Origin: UBA668 sp043740085
GTDB taxonomy: Bacteria > Actinomycetota > Acidimicrobiia > Acidimicrobiales > Ilumatobacteraceae
DNA: 64,000 nt
Direction: 5' to 3'
Assembly: GCA_043740085.1 (NCBI GenBank)
Contig: JAYUCY010000143.1
Span: forward strand, 15,713 to 79,712
The translations under genes were made by a program, and so were the position numbers. Shown here piece after piece: positions 43,856 through 51,601 of the stretch (its first letter is position 1; the number at the start of each line of letters is the position of its first letter). The notes beneath the pieces are model-generated. The model searched no databases. It was not told where the DNA came from and saw nothing but the letters and a program-made list of their open reading frames with translations.

Positions 43856-44353
43856 ATGCCGACGAACAATCCGCCTGCGAGCGAACTCGTAGAAGTTGGT
43901 CATATTGGCCGCGCCCATGGTGTGTGTGGTGACCTCTATGTCGACCTGTTGACCGACCGCACCGAGCGGCTGGCCGTCGGCGCCCGCGTGCAGGCCCGCG
44001 ACAAGTGGCTCACCGTCGAGGCATCTCGGCCCGCTGGCACCCGCTGGCTGGTGCACTTCGTAGGCATGGCTGACCGCACCGCGGCCGAGGCATTCGTGAA
44101 CTCCACACTGATGGCTGCGCCACTGCCCGCACTCAGCGACGATGGGCTGTACGTCAGCGACCTCATTGGCTGTGAGGTAGTGGGTGTCGATCAGCAGTCC
44201 TACGGACGTTGCGTTGCCGTGGTGGCCAACCCGGCCCACGACCTACTCGAGCTGGAATCAGGTGCGCTGGTCCCGATTGTGTTCATCGTGGCGACCGCTC
44301 CCGGTGTAGTGACCATCGAGCCGCCCGAGGGACTGTTCGAGCTGCTGGACTAG
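43856..44353 (+). CDS. rimM: Ribosome maturation factor RimM
   Basis: Binds S19 and the 30S head during maturation, 165 residues. The N-terminal domain has ELVEVGHIGRAHGVCGDLYV, followed by WLVHFVGMADRTAAEAF; the C-terminal PRC barrel has GLYVSDLIGCEVV. Its stop overlaps the stop of the antisense DUF952 gene. Confidence 0.94.
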   Translation: MPTNNPPASELVEVGHIGRAHGVCGDLYVDLLTDRTERLAVGARVQARDKWLTVEASRPAGTRWLVHFVGMADRTAAEAFVNSTLMAAPLPALSDDGLYVSDLIGCEVVGVDQQSYGRCVAVVANPAHDLLELESGALVPIVFIVATAPGVVTIEPPEGLFELLD

Positions 44354-44658
44354 CGCAGGCGTTCAACCTTGACAACTGCGGCCACTGCAATCGGTCCGTA
44401 CACGTGGGGGAAGGGTTCGGGGGCGTCGCCGAGTTGCTCGATCACCAGCGGAGCGTCAAGCAGCGACTCGTCAATGTGCAGCAACAGCAGGTCGTCGACG
44501 TCGGCGTAGAACCGTTCGACCGTGGCTGGCCACTGAGCGGCGGTGCTGCAATGAATAAAGCCTTCGTCGGCCAGTTCTACGCCGCGGCTGGAGCCGGTGT
44601 GTTGGCCGGCGGCGACTGATTGTGCCCAGCGGGTGGAGTCGGTGAGGTGAAAGATCAT
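44350..44658 (-). CDS. DUF952 family protein
   Basis: A 102-residue protein on the strand opposite to the surrounding ribosome genes. MIFHLTDSTRWAQSVAAG, then ELADEGFIHCST and LLLLHIDESLLDA, and a terminal FPHVYGPIAVAAVV, form the DUF952 pattern (PF06108). The fold is related to poly-ADP-ribose/ADP-ribosyl-type glutathione transferases only by speculation; no function is established. It is convergent with rimM (stops overlap by 4 nt) and divergent from trmD (21 bp between starts). Confidence 0.85.
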   Translation of the reverse strand: MIFHLTDSTRWAQSVAAGQHTGSSRGVELADEGFIHCSTAAQWPATVERFYADVDDLLLLHIDESLLDAPLVIEQLGDAPEPFPHVYGPIAVAAVVKVERLR

Positions 44659-44679
44659 CGCCCGTACACTGCCAGGTCG

Positions 44680-45414
44680 ATGCGCATCGACGTCTTCACC
44701 ATCTTCCCCGGCCTCGTCGATGGCTTCTGCGCGGAGGGTCTGCTGGGCAAGTCGCGCGGGACCGGATTGTTGAATCTCCGCATGCACGACCCTCGCGACC
44801 ACACCGCCGACGTGCATCGAACCGTTGACGACTCACCGTTCGGTGGTGGCGCCGGGATGGTGATGAAGGCGGCGCCGCTCTTTGACGCGGTGGAGGCATC
44901 GGACCCGCCTCGACCACTGCTGCTGTTGGGGCCTGGTGGTCGGTCGTTCGATCAATCGGTGGCGCACGAGCTGGCGGCCCTGCCGGGTTTCTCGCTGATC
45001 TGTGGCCGTTACGAAGGCATCGATCATCGCGTGCGCGAGCACCTGGTCGACGGTGAGCTGAGCATCGGCGATGTGGTCCTCAATGGCGGCGAGGTCGCCG
45101 CCTGCCTCGTGATTGAGGCTGTCGTTCGCCTGCTGCCCGGCGCAATGGGTAATTCCAGCAGCCCGGTCAATGAGAGTTTCGGGGCTTCGGGCCTGCTCGA
45201 GGAGCCGCAGTACACCAGGCCAGCGGAGTTCCGCGGGTGGGAAGTGCCCGACGTGTTGCGCGGTGGGGACCACGCCCGAATTGACCGTTGGCGCTCTGCG
45301 CAGGCCTTGCATCGCACCATTCGCGACCGGCCGGACCTGATCGAGGCTCGCGGAGGTCTCAGCGAAACCGACCTCCGCTTGTTGGAAGAGTTCCCATCTG
45401 TCACCTATCCTTGA
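44680..45414 (+). CDS. trmD: tRNA (guanine-37 N1)-methyltransferase
   Basis: SPOUT-family methyltransferase that makes m1G37, 244 residues. MRIDVFTIFPGLVDGF starts it; LLGPGGRSFDQSVAHELA, LICGRYEGIDHRV and GDVVLNGGEVAACLVIEAV form the trefoil-knot SAM site. It should follow rimM in the same transcript, but the antisense gene between them requires either its own promoter in 44654-44679 or read-through. Confidence 0.96.
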   Translation: MRIDVFTIFPGLVDGFCAEGLLGKSRGTGLLNLRMHDPRDHTADVHRTVDDSPFGGGAGMVMKAAPLFDAVEASDPPRPLLLLGPGGRSFDQSVAHELAALPGFSLICGRYEGIDHRVREHLVDGELSIGDVVLNGGEVAACLVIEAVVRLLPGAMGNSSSPVNESFGASGLLEEPQYTRPAEFRGWEVPDVLRGGDHARIDRWRSAQALHRTIRDRPDLIEARGGLSETDLRLLEEFPSVTYP

Positions 45415-45451
45415 GCGTTCCTTTGACGACCGCTGTAAGAGAGTTCGCGCC

Positions 45452-45799
45452 ATGAAGTCCACAGATTTTGTAGACAGCCAGTCCCTCCGTTCCGACATCC
45501 CGCATTTCGGGCCCGGCGACGAAGTCAAGGTCCATGTCAAGGTGGTTGAGGGCAACAAGGAGCGCGTGCAGGTGTTCCAGGGCAACATCATTCGCCGTCA
45601 GGGCGGTGGCGTGCACGAGACCTATACGGTACGCAAGCTCAGCTATGGCGTAGGGGTCGAGCGCACCTTTCCGGTGCACACCCCCACCGTGGTCAAGCTG
45701 GAAGTACTGAAGCGCGGCGATGTTCGCCGGGCCAAGCTCTACTACGTGCGCGATCGCATTGGTAAGCGGGCCAAAATCAAGGAAAAGCGCGACGCCTGA
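45452..45799 (+). CDS. rplS: 50S ribosomal protein L19
   Basis: Large-subunit protein, 115 residues. FGPGDEVKVHVKVVEGNKER, FQGNIIRRQGGGVHETYTVR and GVGVERTFPVHTP are diagnostic. It lies 37 bp after trmD. Confidence 0.97.
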   Translation: MKSTDFVDSQSLRSDIPHFGPGDEVKVHVKVVEGNKERVQVFQGNIIRRQGGGVHETYTVRKLSYGVGVERTFPVHTPTVVKLEVLKRGDVRRAKLYYVRDRIGKRAKIKEKRDA

Positions 45800-45833
45800 T
45801 CGGCGTTCGCCATTGGTGTGAGCAGCACCCACA

Positions 45834-46127
45834 TTGAGTTCTGACGATCTCGAAAACTTCGAGGCCGAGCGAGAGCTCCAACTCGCTCAGGAATACCAAG
45901 ACGTCGCGGCCATGTTCCGTTACGCCGTGGAGACCGAGCGCCGTTTCTACCTGGCTAACGAAGTCAACGTCACCGTTACCGGCGACCCTTCGCGTCCGGT
46001 GATCGAAGTGGAGTTGGCTGACGCATGGGTATGGGACATGTACCGCAAGACCCGGTTCATTCCGAAGGTGCGCGTGCTCACGTTCAAGGACGTGAACGTG
46101 GAGGAGCTTCCCCCGGTCGAGATCTGA
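45834..46127 (+). CDS. DUF2469 family protein
   Basis: Small acidic actinobacterial protein of 97 residues: LENFEAERELQLAQEYQDVA, FRYAVETERRFYLANEV and DAWVWDMYRKTRFIPKVRV. The function is unknown; it typically sits between rplS/rnhB and yraN. The start is a TTG; no ATG or GTG is better placed. Confidence 0.9.
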   Translation: MSSDDLENFEAERELQLAQEYQDVAAMFRYAVETERRFYLANEVNVTVTGDPSRPVIEVELADAWVWDMYRKTRFIPKVRVLTFKDVNVEELPPVEI

Positions 46128-46132
46128 CCGGC

Positions 46133-46501
46133 GTGGCCTTGCCCGTGCGTCAACCGTCATTGGCGGCGAAGGCTCGCGGCCGGTTCGGTGAGAACGAGGC
46201 GGTGCGGTGGTACCTGCGCCGTGGCTACGAGGTGGTGGCCCGTAACTGGCGTTGCTCTGCCGGCGAGGTCGACTTGATCCTGCGCGGCCAAGCGGTCGTG
46301 GTGTTCTGCGAGGTGAAGGCGCGCGCCAGCCGCGAGTTCGGCGGCCCAGAGGGTGCGGTCAACTGGTCGAAACAACGTCGCCTGCGTCGGCTAGCAGCGA
46401 TGTGGCTCGCCGAGGTTCGTCCGGCGGGTGCCATCACCGTTCGGTTCGATGTGGCGGCGGTAGTGGGCGCACACGTGGAAGTCATCGAAGGGGCGTTCTA
46501 A
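46133..46501 (+). CDS. YraN/UPF0102 endonuclease-like protein
   Basis: A 122-residue PD-(D/E)XK-fold protein. FGENEAVRWYLRRGYEVVARN, then GEVDLIL and VVVFCEVKAR, supply the D...ExK acidic/lysine set. Function is not settled; it often follows rnhB/DUF2469. The GTG start is 6 bp after DUF2469. Confidence 0.92.
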   Translation: MALPVRQPSLAAKARGRFGENEAVRWYLRRGYEVVARNWRCSAGEVDLILRGQAVVVFCEVKARASREFGGPEGAVNWSKQRRLRRLAAMWLAEVRPAGAITVRFDVAAVVGAHVEVIEGAF

Positions 46502-46526
46502 GCGGGCCGTTGCGCCGGCTTCGGCT

Positions 46527-46637
46527 TCAGCCAAGGAACGCCCAAGCAAGTAACGCCACGCAGACCAGCGCGGCCAATCCAACGAAGAGGTAATCGGACG
46601 TGCGGGGCACGTGCTTGCGGTGCGGGTTGAGACCCAT
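46527..46637 (-). CDS. Small single-pass membrane protein
   Basis: A 36-residue frame: a basic head (MGLNPHRKHVPRTSD) and a single hydrophobic helix (YLFVGLAALVCVALLAWAFL). The compact positive-inside arrangement looks like a real microprotein, but short length and lack of a clear RBS keep confidence moderate. It is convergent with yraN and divergent from the crotonase gene (22 bp between starts). Confidence 0.5.
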   Translation of the reverse strand: MGLNPHRKHVPRTSDYLFVGLAALVCVALLAWAFLG

Positions 46638-46659
46638 GCCCTCAGTATCGTCGCCCCAC

Positions 46660-47427
46660 ATGGAAACAGTGCAAGTCTCCCGCGCCGATGGCATCGTCAC
46701 GATCACGCTCGATCGGCCCGCGAAGAAGAACGCGATGAACGGGGTGATGTGGGACGAACTGCTCAGTACCTTCCGCGAGATCGCTGGTTCCTCCGATGAT
46801 CGGGCAGTCGTCATCACCGGCGCGGCCGGCGAGTTCTGTAGTGGGGCCGACCTCACCGGTGGCGGCGCACAGCAGCATCAGTTGGCCGAAATGCGCCACG
46901 TGGGCGACGTTGCGTTCGCGCTGCACCGATTGCCGCAGCCCACCATCGCCAAGGTCCGTGGCGTCGCCGTGGGTGCTGGGTGCAACCTCGCGTTGGGTTG
47001 CGACCTGGTGGTGGCAGGGGAGACCGCTCGCTTCTCGGAGATCTTCGCCAAGCGCGGGCTCAGTGTCGACTTCGGCGGGTCGTGGGTGCTGCCGCGTCGC
47101 GTTGGACTTCACCGCGCCAAGGAGTTGGCCTTCTTCGCCGACATCATCGATGCTGCGGAGGCGGAGCGCATTGGCCTGGTCAATCGGGTGCTGCCGGATG
47201 GCGAACTGGATGCCTTCGTGCAGGAGTGGGCGACTCGCCTGGCCGGCGGTCCCCCTATCGCGTTGGCGCTGACAAAGCGGTTGTTGAACAATTCGATGCA
47301 GGTCACGATGGAAGAGGCGCTGGACGACGAAGGCATGGCCCAGACAGTCAACTTCGGCACAAAAGACACTCCCGAAGCGATCATGGCCTTCGTGGAGAAG
47401 CGCGCACCGCGCTTCCAGGGTCGCTGA
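46660..47427 (+). CDS. Enoyl-CoA hydratase/isomerase family protein (PaaG-like)
   Basis: Crotonase-fold enzyme of 255 residues. EFCSGADLTGG gives part of the oxyanion hole, VRGVAVGAGCNLALGCDLVV the core, and FAKRGLSVDFGGSWVLPRRV the active-site loop. The second acid is Asp as in PaaG-type isomerases rather than the Glu pair of classic hydratases, so isomerisation is a fair guess; substrate unknown. Confidence 0.9.
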   Translation: METVQVSRADGIVTITLDRPAKKNAMNGVMWDELLSTFREIAGSSDDRAVVITGAAGEFCSGADLTGGGAQQHQLAEMRHVGDVAFALHRLPQPTIAKVRGVAVGAGCNLALGCDLVVAGETARFSEIFAKRGLSVDFGGSWVLPRRVGLHRAKELAFFADIIDAAEAERIGLVNRVLPDGELDAFVQEWATRLAGGPPIALALTKRLLNNSMQVTMEEALDDEGMAQTVNFGTKDTPEAIMAFVEKRAPRFQGR

Positions 47428-47467
47428 CACCCTCGCACGCCAACGGTTCACTAGCGTGGCGGGCACG

Positions 47468-48265
47468 ATGCGACGTGCGCGGTGGGTGTGCCTAGGCCTG
47501 TTGGCGGTGATCATCTGGACCGGGCGCGTCTCGGCGACTCCGCCGACGGAGCCTGTGAATCCCGCCGCCCCTGTCGACACGGTGGCGCCGACCACCACGC
47601 TGGCGCCGACTACCACGCTGGCGCCCGGCGAGTTGCCGCCCGCACTGGGGCCGCTAATAGTGGTTCCCAGCGGTTGCGCAGTTCCCGCGCCGGCCACTGC
47701 GGTGTTTGTGGCGCAGTTGGCATACACCGATGTGCCGCCGACTACGGCTCGCTTTCGGCTGGAGCGAGTGCTCGCCGGCAGTCTGGAAGGCTTCGCGAGT
47801 GGCCGCCTGGTCGACGTGCACTACGGCGACGAGACGCGCTTCCTCACGATTGGCTCGCACTACGTCATTGGTGTCGCGGTCAGCGCGTCGACCGGCGCGT
47901 TGGTGAGCACTGTGCGCGAGGCGGCTCCGCTGTTCGGTGGCGATGCCGTCATTGGCGCCAACGACAGCGATATCGATTGCCCGCGAGTGGAAGACCCTGT
48001 GCGCACGCTGACGGCCAGCGGCGGGTCGGTGGATACCGGCGTGCTGACCCCGTTGAAGGGTCAGGGCGGCTCGTTGCTGTCAGCGGTGCTGCGGCCGTTT
48101 GCGGTGGCGTTTGCAATTCTGCTGCTGCTGGTGCTGGTGAAGCACACGGTCTTCGCCGTCGGGCGTTCACTCCGTGATGTCTCATTTGTTCAGCCGGCAC
48201 CCAAGCGGATGCCGCCCCGGCAGCACCAGCCGGCCTCACCCGCCGTCGACCAGCCGAACCCGTAG
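47468..48265 (+). CDS. Putative secreted protein with C-terminal membrane anchor
   Basis: A 265-residue protein: signal peptide (LGLLAVIIWTGRVSA), a repeated Pro/Thr stretch (APTTTLAPTTTLAPG), an extracytoplasmic domain with one Cys pair (SGCAVP ... DIDCPRVED), a C-terminal helix (PFAVAFAILLLLVLVKHTVF) and a short basic tail. The fold is unknown; GSHYVIGVAVSA and RLVDVHYGDET resemble tissue-inhibitor (NTR/OB)-like domains weakly. The end overlaps the antisense helicase gene by 30 bp. ATG 47468 is preferred to GTG 47456. Confidence 0.75.
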   Translation: MRRARWVCLGLLAVIIWTGRVSATPPTEPVNPAAPVDTVAPTTTLAPTTTLAPGELPPALGPLIVVPSGCAVPAPATAVFVAQLAYTDVPPTTARFRLERVLAGSLEGFASGRLVDVHYGDETRFLTIGSHYVIGVAVSASTGALVSTVREAAPLFGGDAVIGANDSDIDCPRVEDPVRTLTASGGSVDTGVLTPLKGQGGSLLSAVLRPFAVAFAILLLLVLVKHTVFAVGRSLRDVSFVQPAPKRMPPRQHQPASPAVDQPNP

Positions 48266-51200
48266 CTCGTCGCGCAGCGCCGACCAGTCGGGGATGTCGA
48301 CCTGCTCGGCGGCGCCTGACGGACGACACATCACCAGCATTCCTGCAGCGATGGGTTCGCCCAGTAGTTCCTCGAGCGCCAGTCCGTAGGCCGCCAGTTG
48401 AATGCCGTAGCGGGCGAGCCGTTGTGCGCGCTCTGGGCCGTCGGCTATCTGATCGGTCTTGTAGTCGACCACCACCAACCCCCGCTCGGGGTGGCGAACC
48501 AGGAGGTCGATGTAGCCCTCCACCACCGTGCCCGAGATCTGGGTGGCGACAAAGAGCTCTCGCCAATGCTGGCCTGCCTGACCCTGCGCCACGATGGGTG
48601 CCTGCAGCGCCGAGCGCGCCAATCGGTCGATGGTGCGCTCAAGGCCGATGACACCTTCGGCAGCGGCTTGGGCAGCGGCGAGGGCCGGGATGTTCGCGCC
48701 TGTCCGCAGGTCTGCAAACTGCAGCACCGCGTGCACGGCGCGGCCCACTGCGGTGCCATAGCGCCCGCGCTGCCAGGGTGGAAGATCGAGGTCGACCGGG
48801 TCCTTGAGCAACCCGGGGTCCTTGAGCAACCCGGGGTCGGCTGGCGGCGCGGAAAGGATGTTCGGCTGGGTGAGGCGGGCGGCGAGCGCGGTGGCACTGA
48901 GGGCCGCCGGGCGGCTCGCCGCGGCCAGGTCCGCCTGCCAGGTGGCGAACCACGTGCCTTCGTCGGCCCAGGGCAGCTCTCTGGCCGTCGCAGACCGTGC
49001 GGGCATCGTTGCGTCGGTGCGCACGAACGCCCGATGCGTTGCGCCATCACTGGCTCTCGCCAGATCGTTGGCAGCTGAGCCATTCGACTTCTCGCCGCGG
49101 TGCAGCGACACCACAAGGTGGTCCATGGCCCGCGTGCAGGCGACATACAGCAAGCGCTGCCGCTCGGCGACGCTCATCTGCTCGTCAACCGGTGCGAACT
49201 GTATGTACGTGGGGTCCTCCTTCTCGCTGAGCGTCCACGTGCCGGGAGGCCACACCACGCGGCGGCCCCGCGCGCCATTCGGTTTGGCGGTGAGGCCCGA
49301 CACAATGGTGATGGGGAACTCCAAACCTTTCGCGGCGTGCACCGTCATGATGCGCACGACGTCGTGATCGGTTTCGGGCAGCACCGTCTCGGCGACGAAG
49401 CGACCTTCGTCGCCCTGCAACCGCGTCCACAACAGGTAGCGGCGCACGCCGTGGCCGCCGGCCTCGCTCCAGGCGCGTGCCTGATCGACGACGAACCGCA
49501 CGCGGCGCCACACGTCTCGGCTATCGCGCTGGGCGAGCGCCAACTCCATCACGCACCGCTCCTCGACGAGCCACGACAGCAGCAGTGAAGGGGTGCTGTA
49601 CTTGATGCGCGTCGACACCTCGCGCAGGCACACAAGGGCGCGGGCGACCGGGTGCGACTGCAGCTCGAAGGGCGCTTCGGTGATGAGGCGCCACGGCTGG
49701 TCGTGCGTGACCTTCCACTCGTACAGATGGCGGTCGCTGCAGCCGAACAGAGGCGTGCGCAGCGCAGACACGATGGCGAGCTCATCGGTGGGGTCGTCGG
49801 CGGCCCGCAGCGCCAACATCAGCGCCCGAATCTCCGGTGCTGCGTAGACCAGCGAGCTGTTCTCTGCTCGATAGGGCACTTCCCGAGCGGCTAATGCCAC
49901 CTGCAGCGCGGGAAGCGACAACCGTGACGGCAGCAGGATGGTGATGTCGCCGGGCTCGCACGGCTGCAGCGCGCCGGCGCGCCACACCGGCCAGCCTTCG
50001 GCCAAGGCCTGCACGACGATGGCGGCTACATCGGCGGCTTCCTCTTCGCGGAGTAGCTCGGCGGCTGCTCTTGGAAGGTTGGTGTGCGCTTGCGCCCCCA
50101 GCACCGTGACGGTGCCGTGGTGGTGGCCGCCCTGGCGAGCAGCGATCAGCGGCTCGTATGCGGGCTGCACGTCGGGCTCGTACTGAATGAGGTGCCCCAT
50201 TGTTTCATTGACCCACGAGATCACTGGGCCGGCACTACGGAAGTTTGCCGACAGCGCGGCCCGCACGGCACTGATTTGTTCCTTCGCCTGAAGGAACTGG
50301 GAGATGTCGGCGCGACGAAAGCGGTAGATGCTCTGCTTCGGGTCGCCCACCACCGTCAGACGGCCGGGCAGTGGTAGCAGCGCCTTCCAGTCATCGTCCT
50401 GGTCGGCCGGCGCGGCCGTTATGCGGACCGCCAGTTCCAGCTGGATGGGGTCAGTGTCTTGAAACTCGTCGAGCAGCAGGTGTGTATAGCGCTGGTGCAA
50501 CTGCGCGCGCACGTCGACGTTGCTGGCGGCCAGCTGCCGGGCCAGTACCAGCAGGTCGTGAAACTCCAGCTCACCGTCGCGTTGGCGTAGCTGAACCGAC
50601 TCGAGTGTGAAGTCGCGCAGCAGGGCGCCCAGCGTGAGGCGACGTTCCTCATTGCAGAGTTTGATCGCACCCGCGGCGGCTGCCGCGGCGGCGGCCACGG
50701 CCTCCCGGTAATCGGGCAGCACGGTGGCGGACGCGTGGTGCTTCTTCCACTTTGTGGCGTCGCCGCCTTTCGCTTTGATCTTGGCGACGTCGCCCAGCAT
50801 GCGCAGGAGCTCGCTGAGTGGGAGCGGCGTGGACAACACCTGCGCCCTGTCGGCACACTCGGCACAAATGGCGACCTGCGAGTCGTCGGGCGGCGGATCG
50901 AAGGCGGCAACCGCTGCGCAGAGCCCAGCAATCTCTGTCTGCAGCGCTCGCTGGGGGACCTGCGCGGGTAATGTCGACGACACTCGCTCGGTCACGAGAT
51001 CCCAGTTGGCCTGGAAGTCTTCCGCCATGATGCGGCCGCCTGTGTCGATTCCGAACCCGTCGTGCTGGCACAGGTCGACCAGTCGAACGGACTCGGGGTC
51101 GTCGAGCAGCGTCTCCAAAAAGTCCGTGAAACGCTCGTGGAAGGCGGTGGCGCTCTGTACTTCGTCGAGCACGCCGAATTGTGGTGGCAGTTGCGCCTCG

Positions 51201-51601
51201 ACGGGAAACTCGCTGAGCAGGCGCCGCGCGAAGGCGTGCAGCGTGCCGATGGGCGCCTGATCGAGATCTTCAAGTGCCCGCTGCGCAATGGCGCCCTCGG
51301 CACCAGCGGCGGCCGCCTCCAACGAGCGGCGGATCTTGTGGCGTAGCTCGGCAGCGGCCTTCTCAGTGAACGTGATGGCGGCGATGTGACCGACGGGCAC
51401 ACCGCTCATGATCAGGTTGACGACTCGCTGCACGAGGGCTGTCGTCTTGCCACTGCCGGCTCCCGCCTCGACGAACAACGTGGTGGACAACGCGCCGGTG
51501 ACGAGATCGCGATCGGCTTGGTCCGGTGCTGGCGGGAGCTTCGGCGCGGTAACCGCTTGCGTGGTGGTGGCCGCTGCGAACAGGTCGAGTTGCTCAGACA
51601 T
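48236..51601 (-). CDS. AddA-like helicase-nuclease (UvrD/RecB family)
   Basis: Processive dsDNA-end resection enzyme of 1121 residues. Walker A VEAGAGSGKTTALVQRV (about 46-62), DEFQDTDPIQLELA (motif II), GDPKQSIYRFRRAD (motif III), VMTVHAAKGLEFP-like TVHAAKGLEFPITIV (motif V) and RLLYVACTRAMDHLV (motif VI). The C-terminal RecB-type nuclease has GTAVGRAVHAVLQ, EGYIDLLVRHPERG, VVVDYKTD and YGIQLAAYGLALEE. ATG 51601 overlaps the AddB-like stop by 8 nt. An in-frame 18-bp tandem repeat (48798-48833) encodes LLKDPG twice in the linker before the nuclease. Confidence 0.9.
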   Translation of the reverse strand: MSEQLDLFAAATTTQAVTAPKLPPAPDQADRDLVTGALSTTLFVEAGAGSGKTTALVQRVVNLIMSGVPVGHIAAITFTEKAAAELRHKIRRSLEAAAAGAEGAIAQRALEDLDQAPIGTLHAFARRLLSEFPVEAQLPPQFGVLDEVQSATAFHERFTDFLETLLDDPESVRLVDLCQHDGFGIDTGGRIMAEDFQANWDLVTERVSSTLPAQVPQRALQTEIAGLCAAVAAFDPPPDDSQVAICAECADRAQVLSTPLPLSELLRMLGDVAKIKAKGGDATKWKKHHASATVLPDYREAVAAAAAAAAGAIKLCNEERRLTLGALLRDFTLESVQLRQRDGELEFHDLLVLARQLAASNVDVRAQLHQRYTHLLLDEFQDTDPIQLELAVRITAAPADQDDDWKALLPLPGRLTVVGDPKQSIYRFRRADISQFLQAKEQISAVRAALSANFRSAGPVISWVNETMGHLIQYEPDVQPAYEPLIAARQGGHHHGTVTVLGAQAHTNLPRAAAELLREEEAADVAAIVVQALAEGWPVWRAGALQPCEPGDITILLPSRLSLPALQVALAAREVPYRAENSSLVYAAPEIRALMLALRAADDPTDELAIVSALRTPLFGCSDRHLYEWKVTHDQPWRLITEAPFELQSHPVARALVCLREVSTRIKYSTPSLLLSWLVEERCVMELALAQRDSRDVWRRVRFVVDQARAWSEAGGHGVRRYLLWTRLQGDEGRFVAETVLPETDHDVVRIMTVHAAKGLEFPITIVSGLTAKPNGARGRRVVWPPGTWTLSEKEDPTYIQFAPVDEQMSVAERQRLLYVACTRAMDHLVVSLHRGEKSNGSAANDLARASDGATHRAFVRTDATMPARSATARELPWADEGTWFATWQADLAAASRPAALSATALAARLTQPNILSAPPADPGLLKDPGLLKDPVDLDLPPWQRGRYGTAVGRAVHAVLQFADLRTGANIPALAAAQAAAEGVIGLERTIDRLARSALQAPIVAQGQAGQHWRELFVATQISGTVVEGYIDLLVRHPERGLVVVDYKTDQIADGPERAQRLARYGIQLAAYGLALEELLGEPIAAGMLVMCRPSGAAEQVDIPDWSALRDELRVRLVDGG

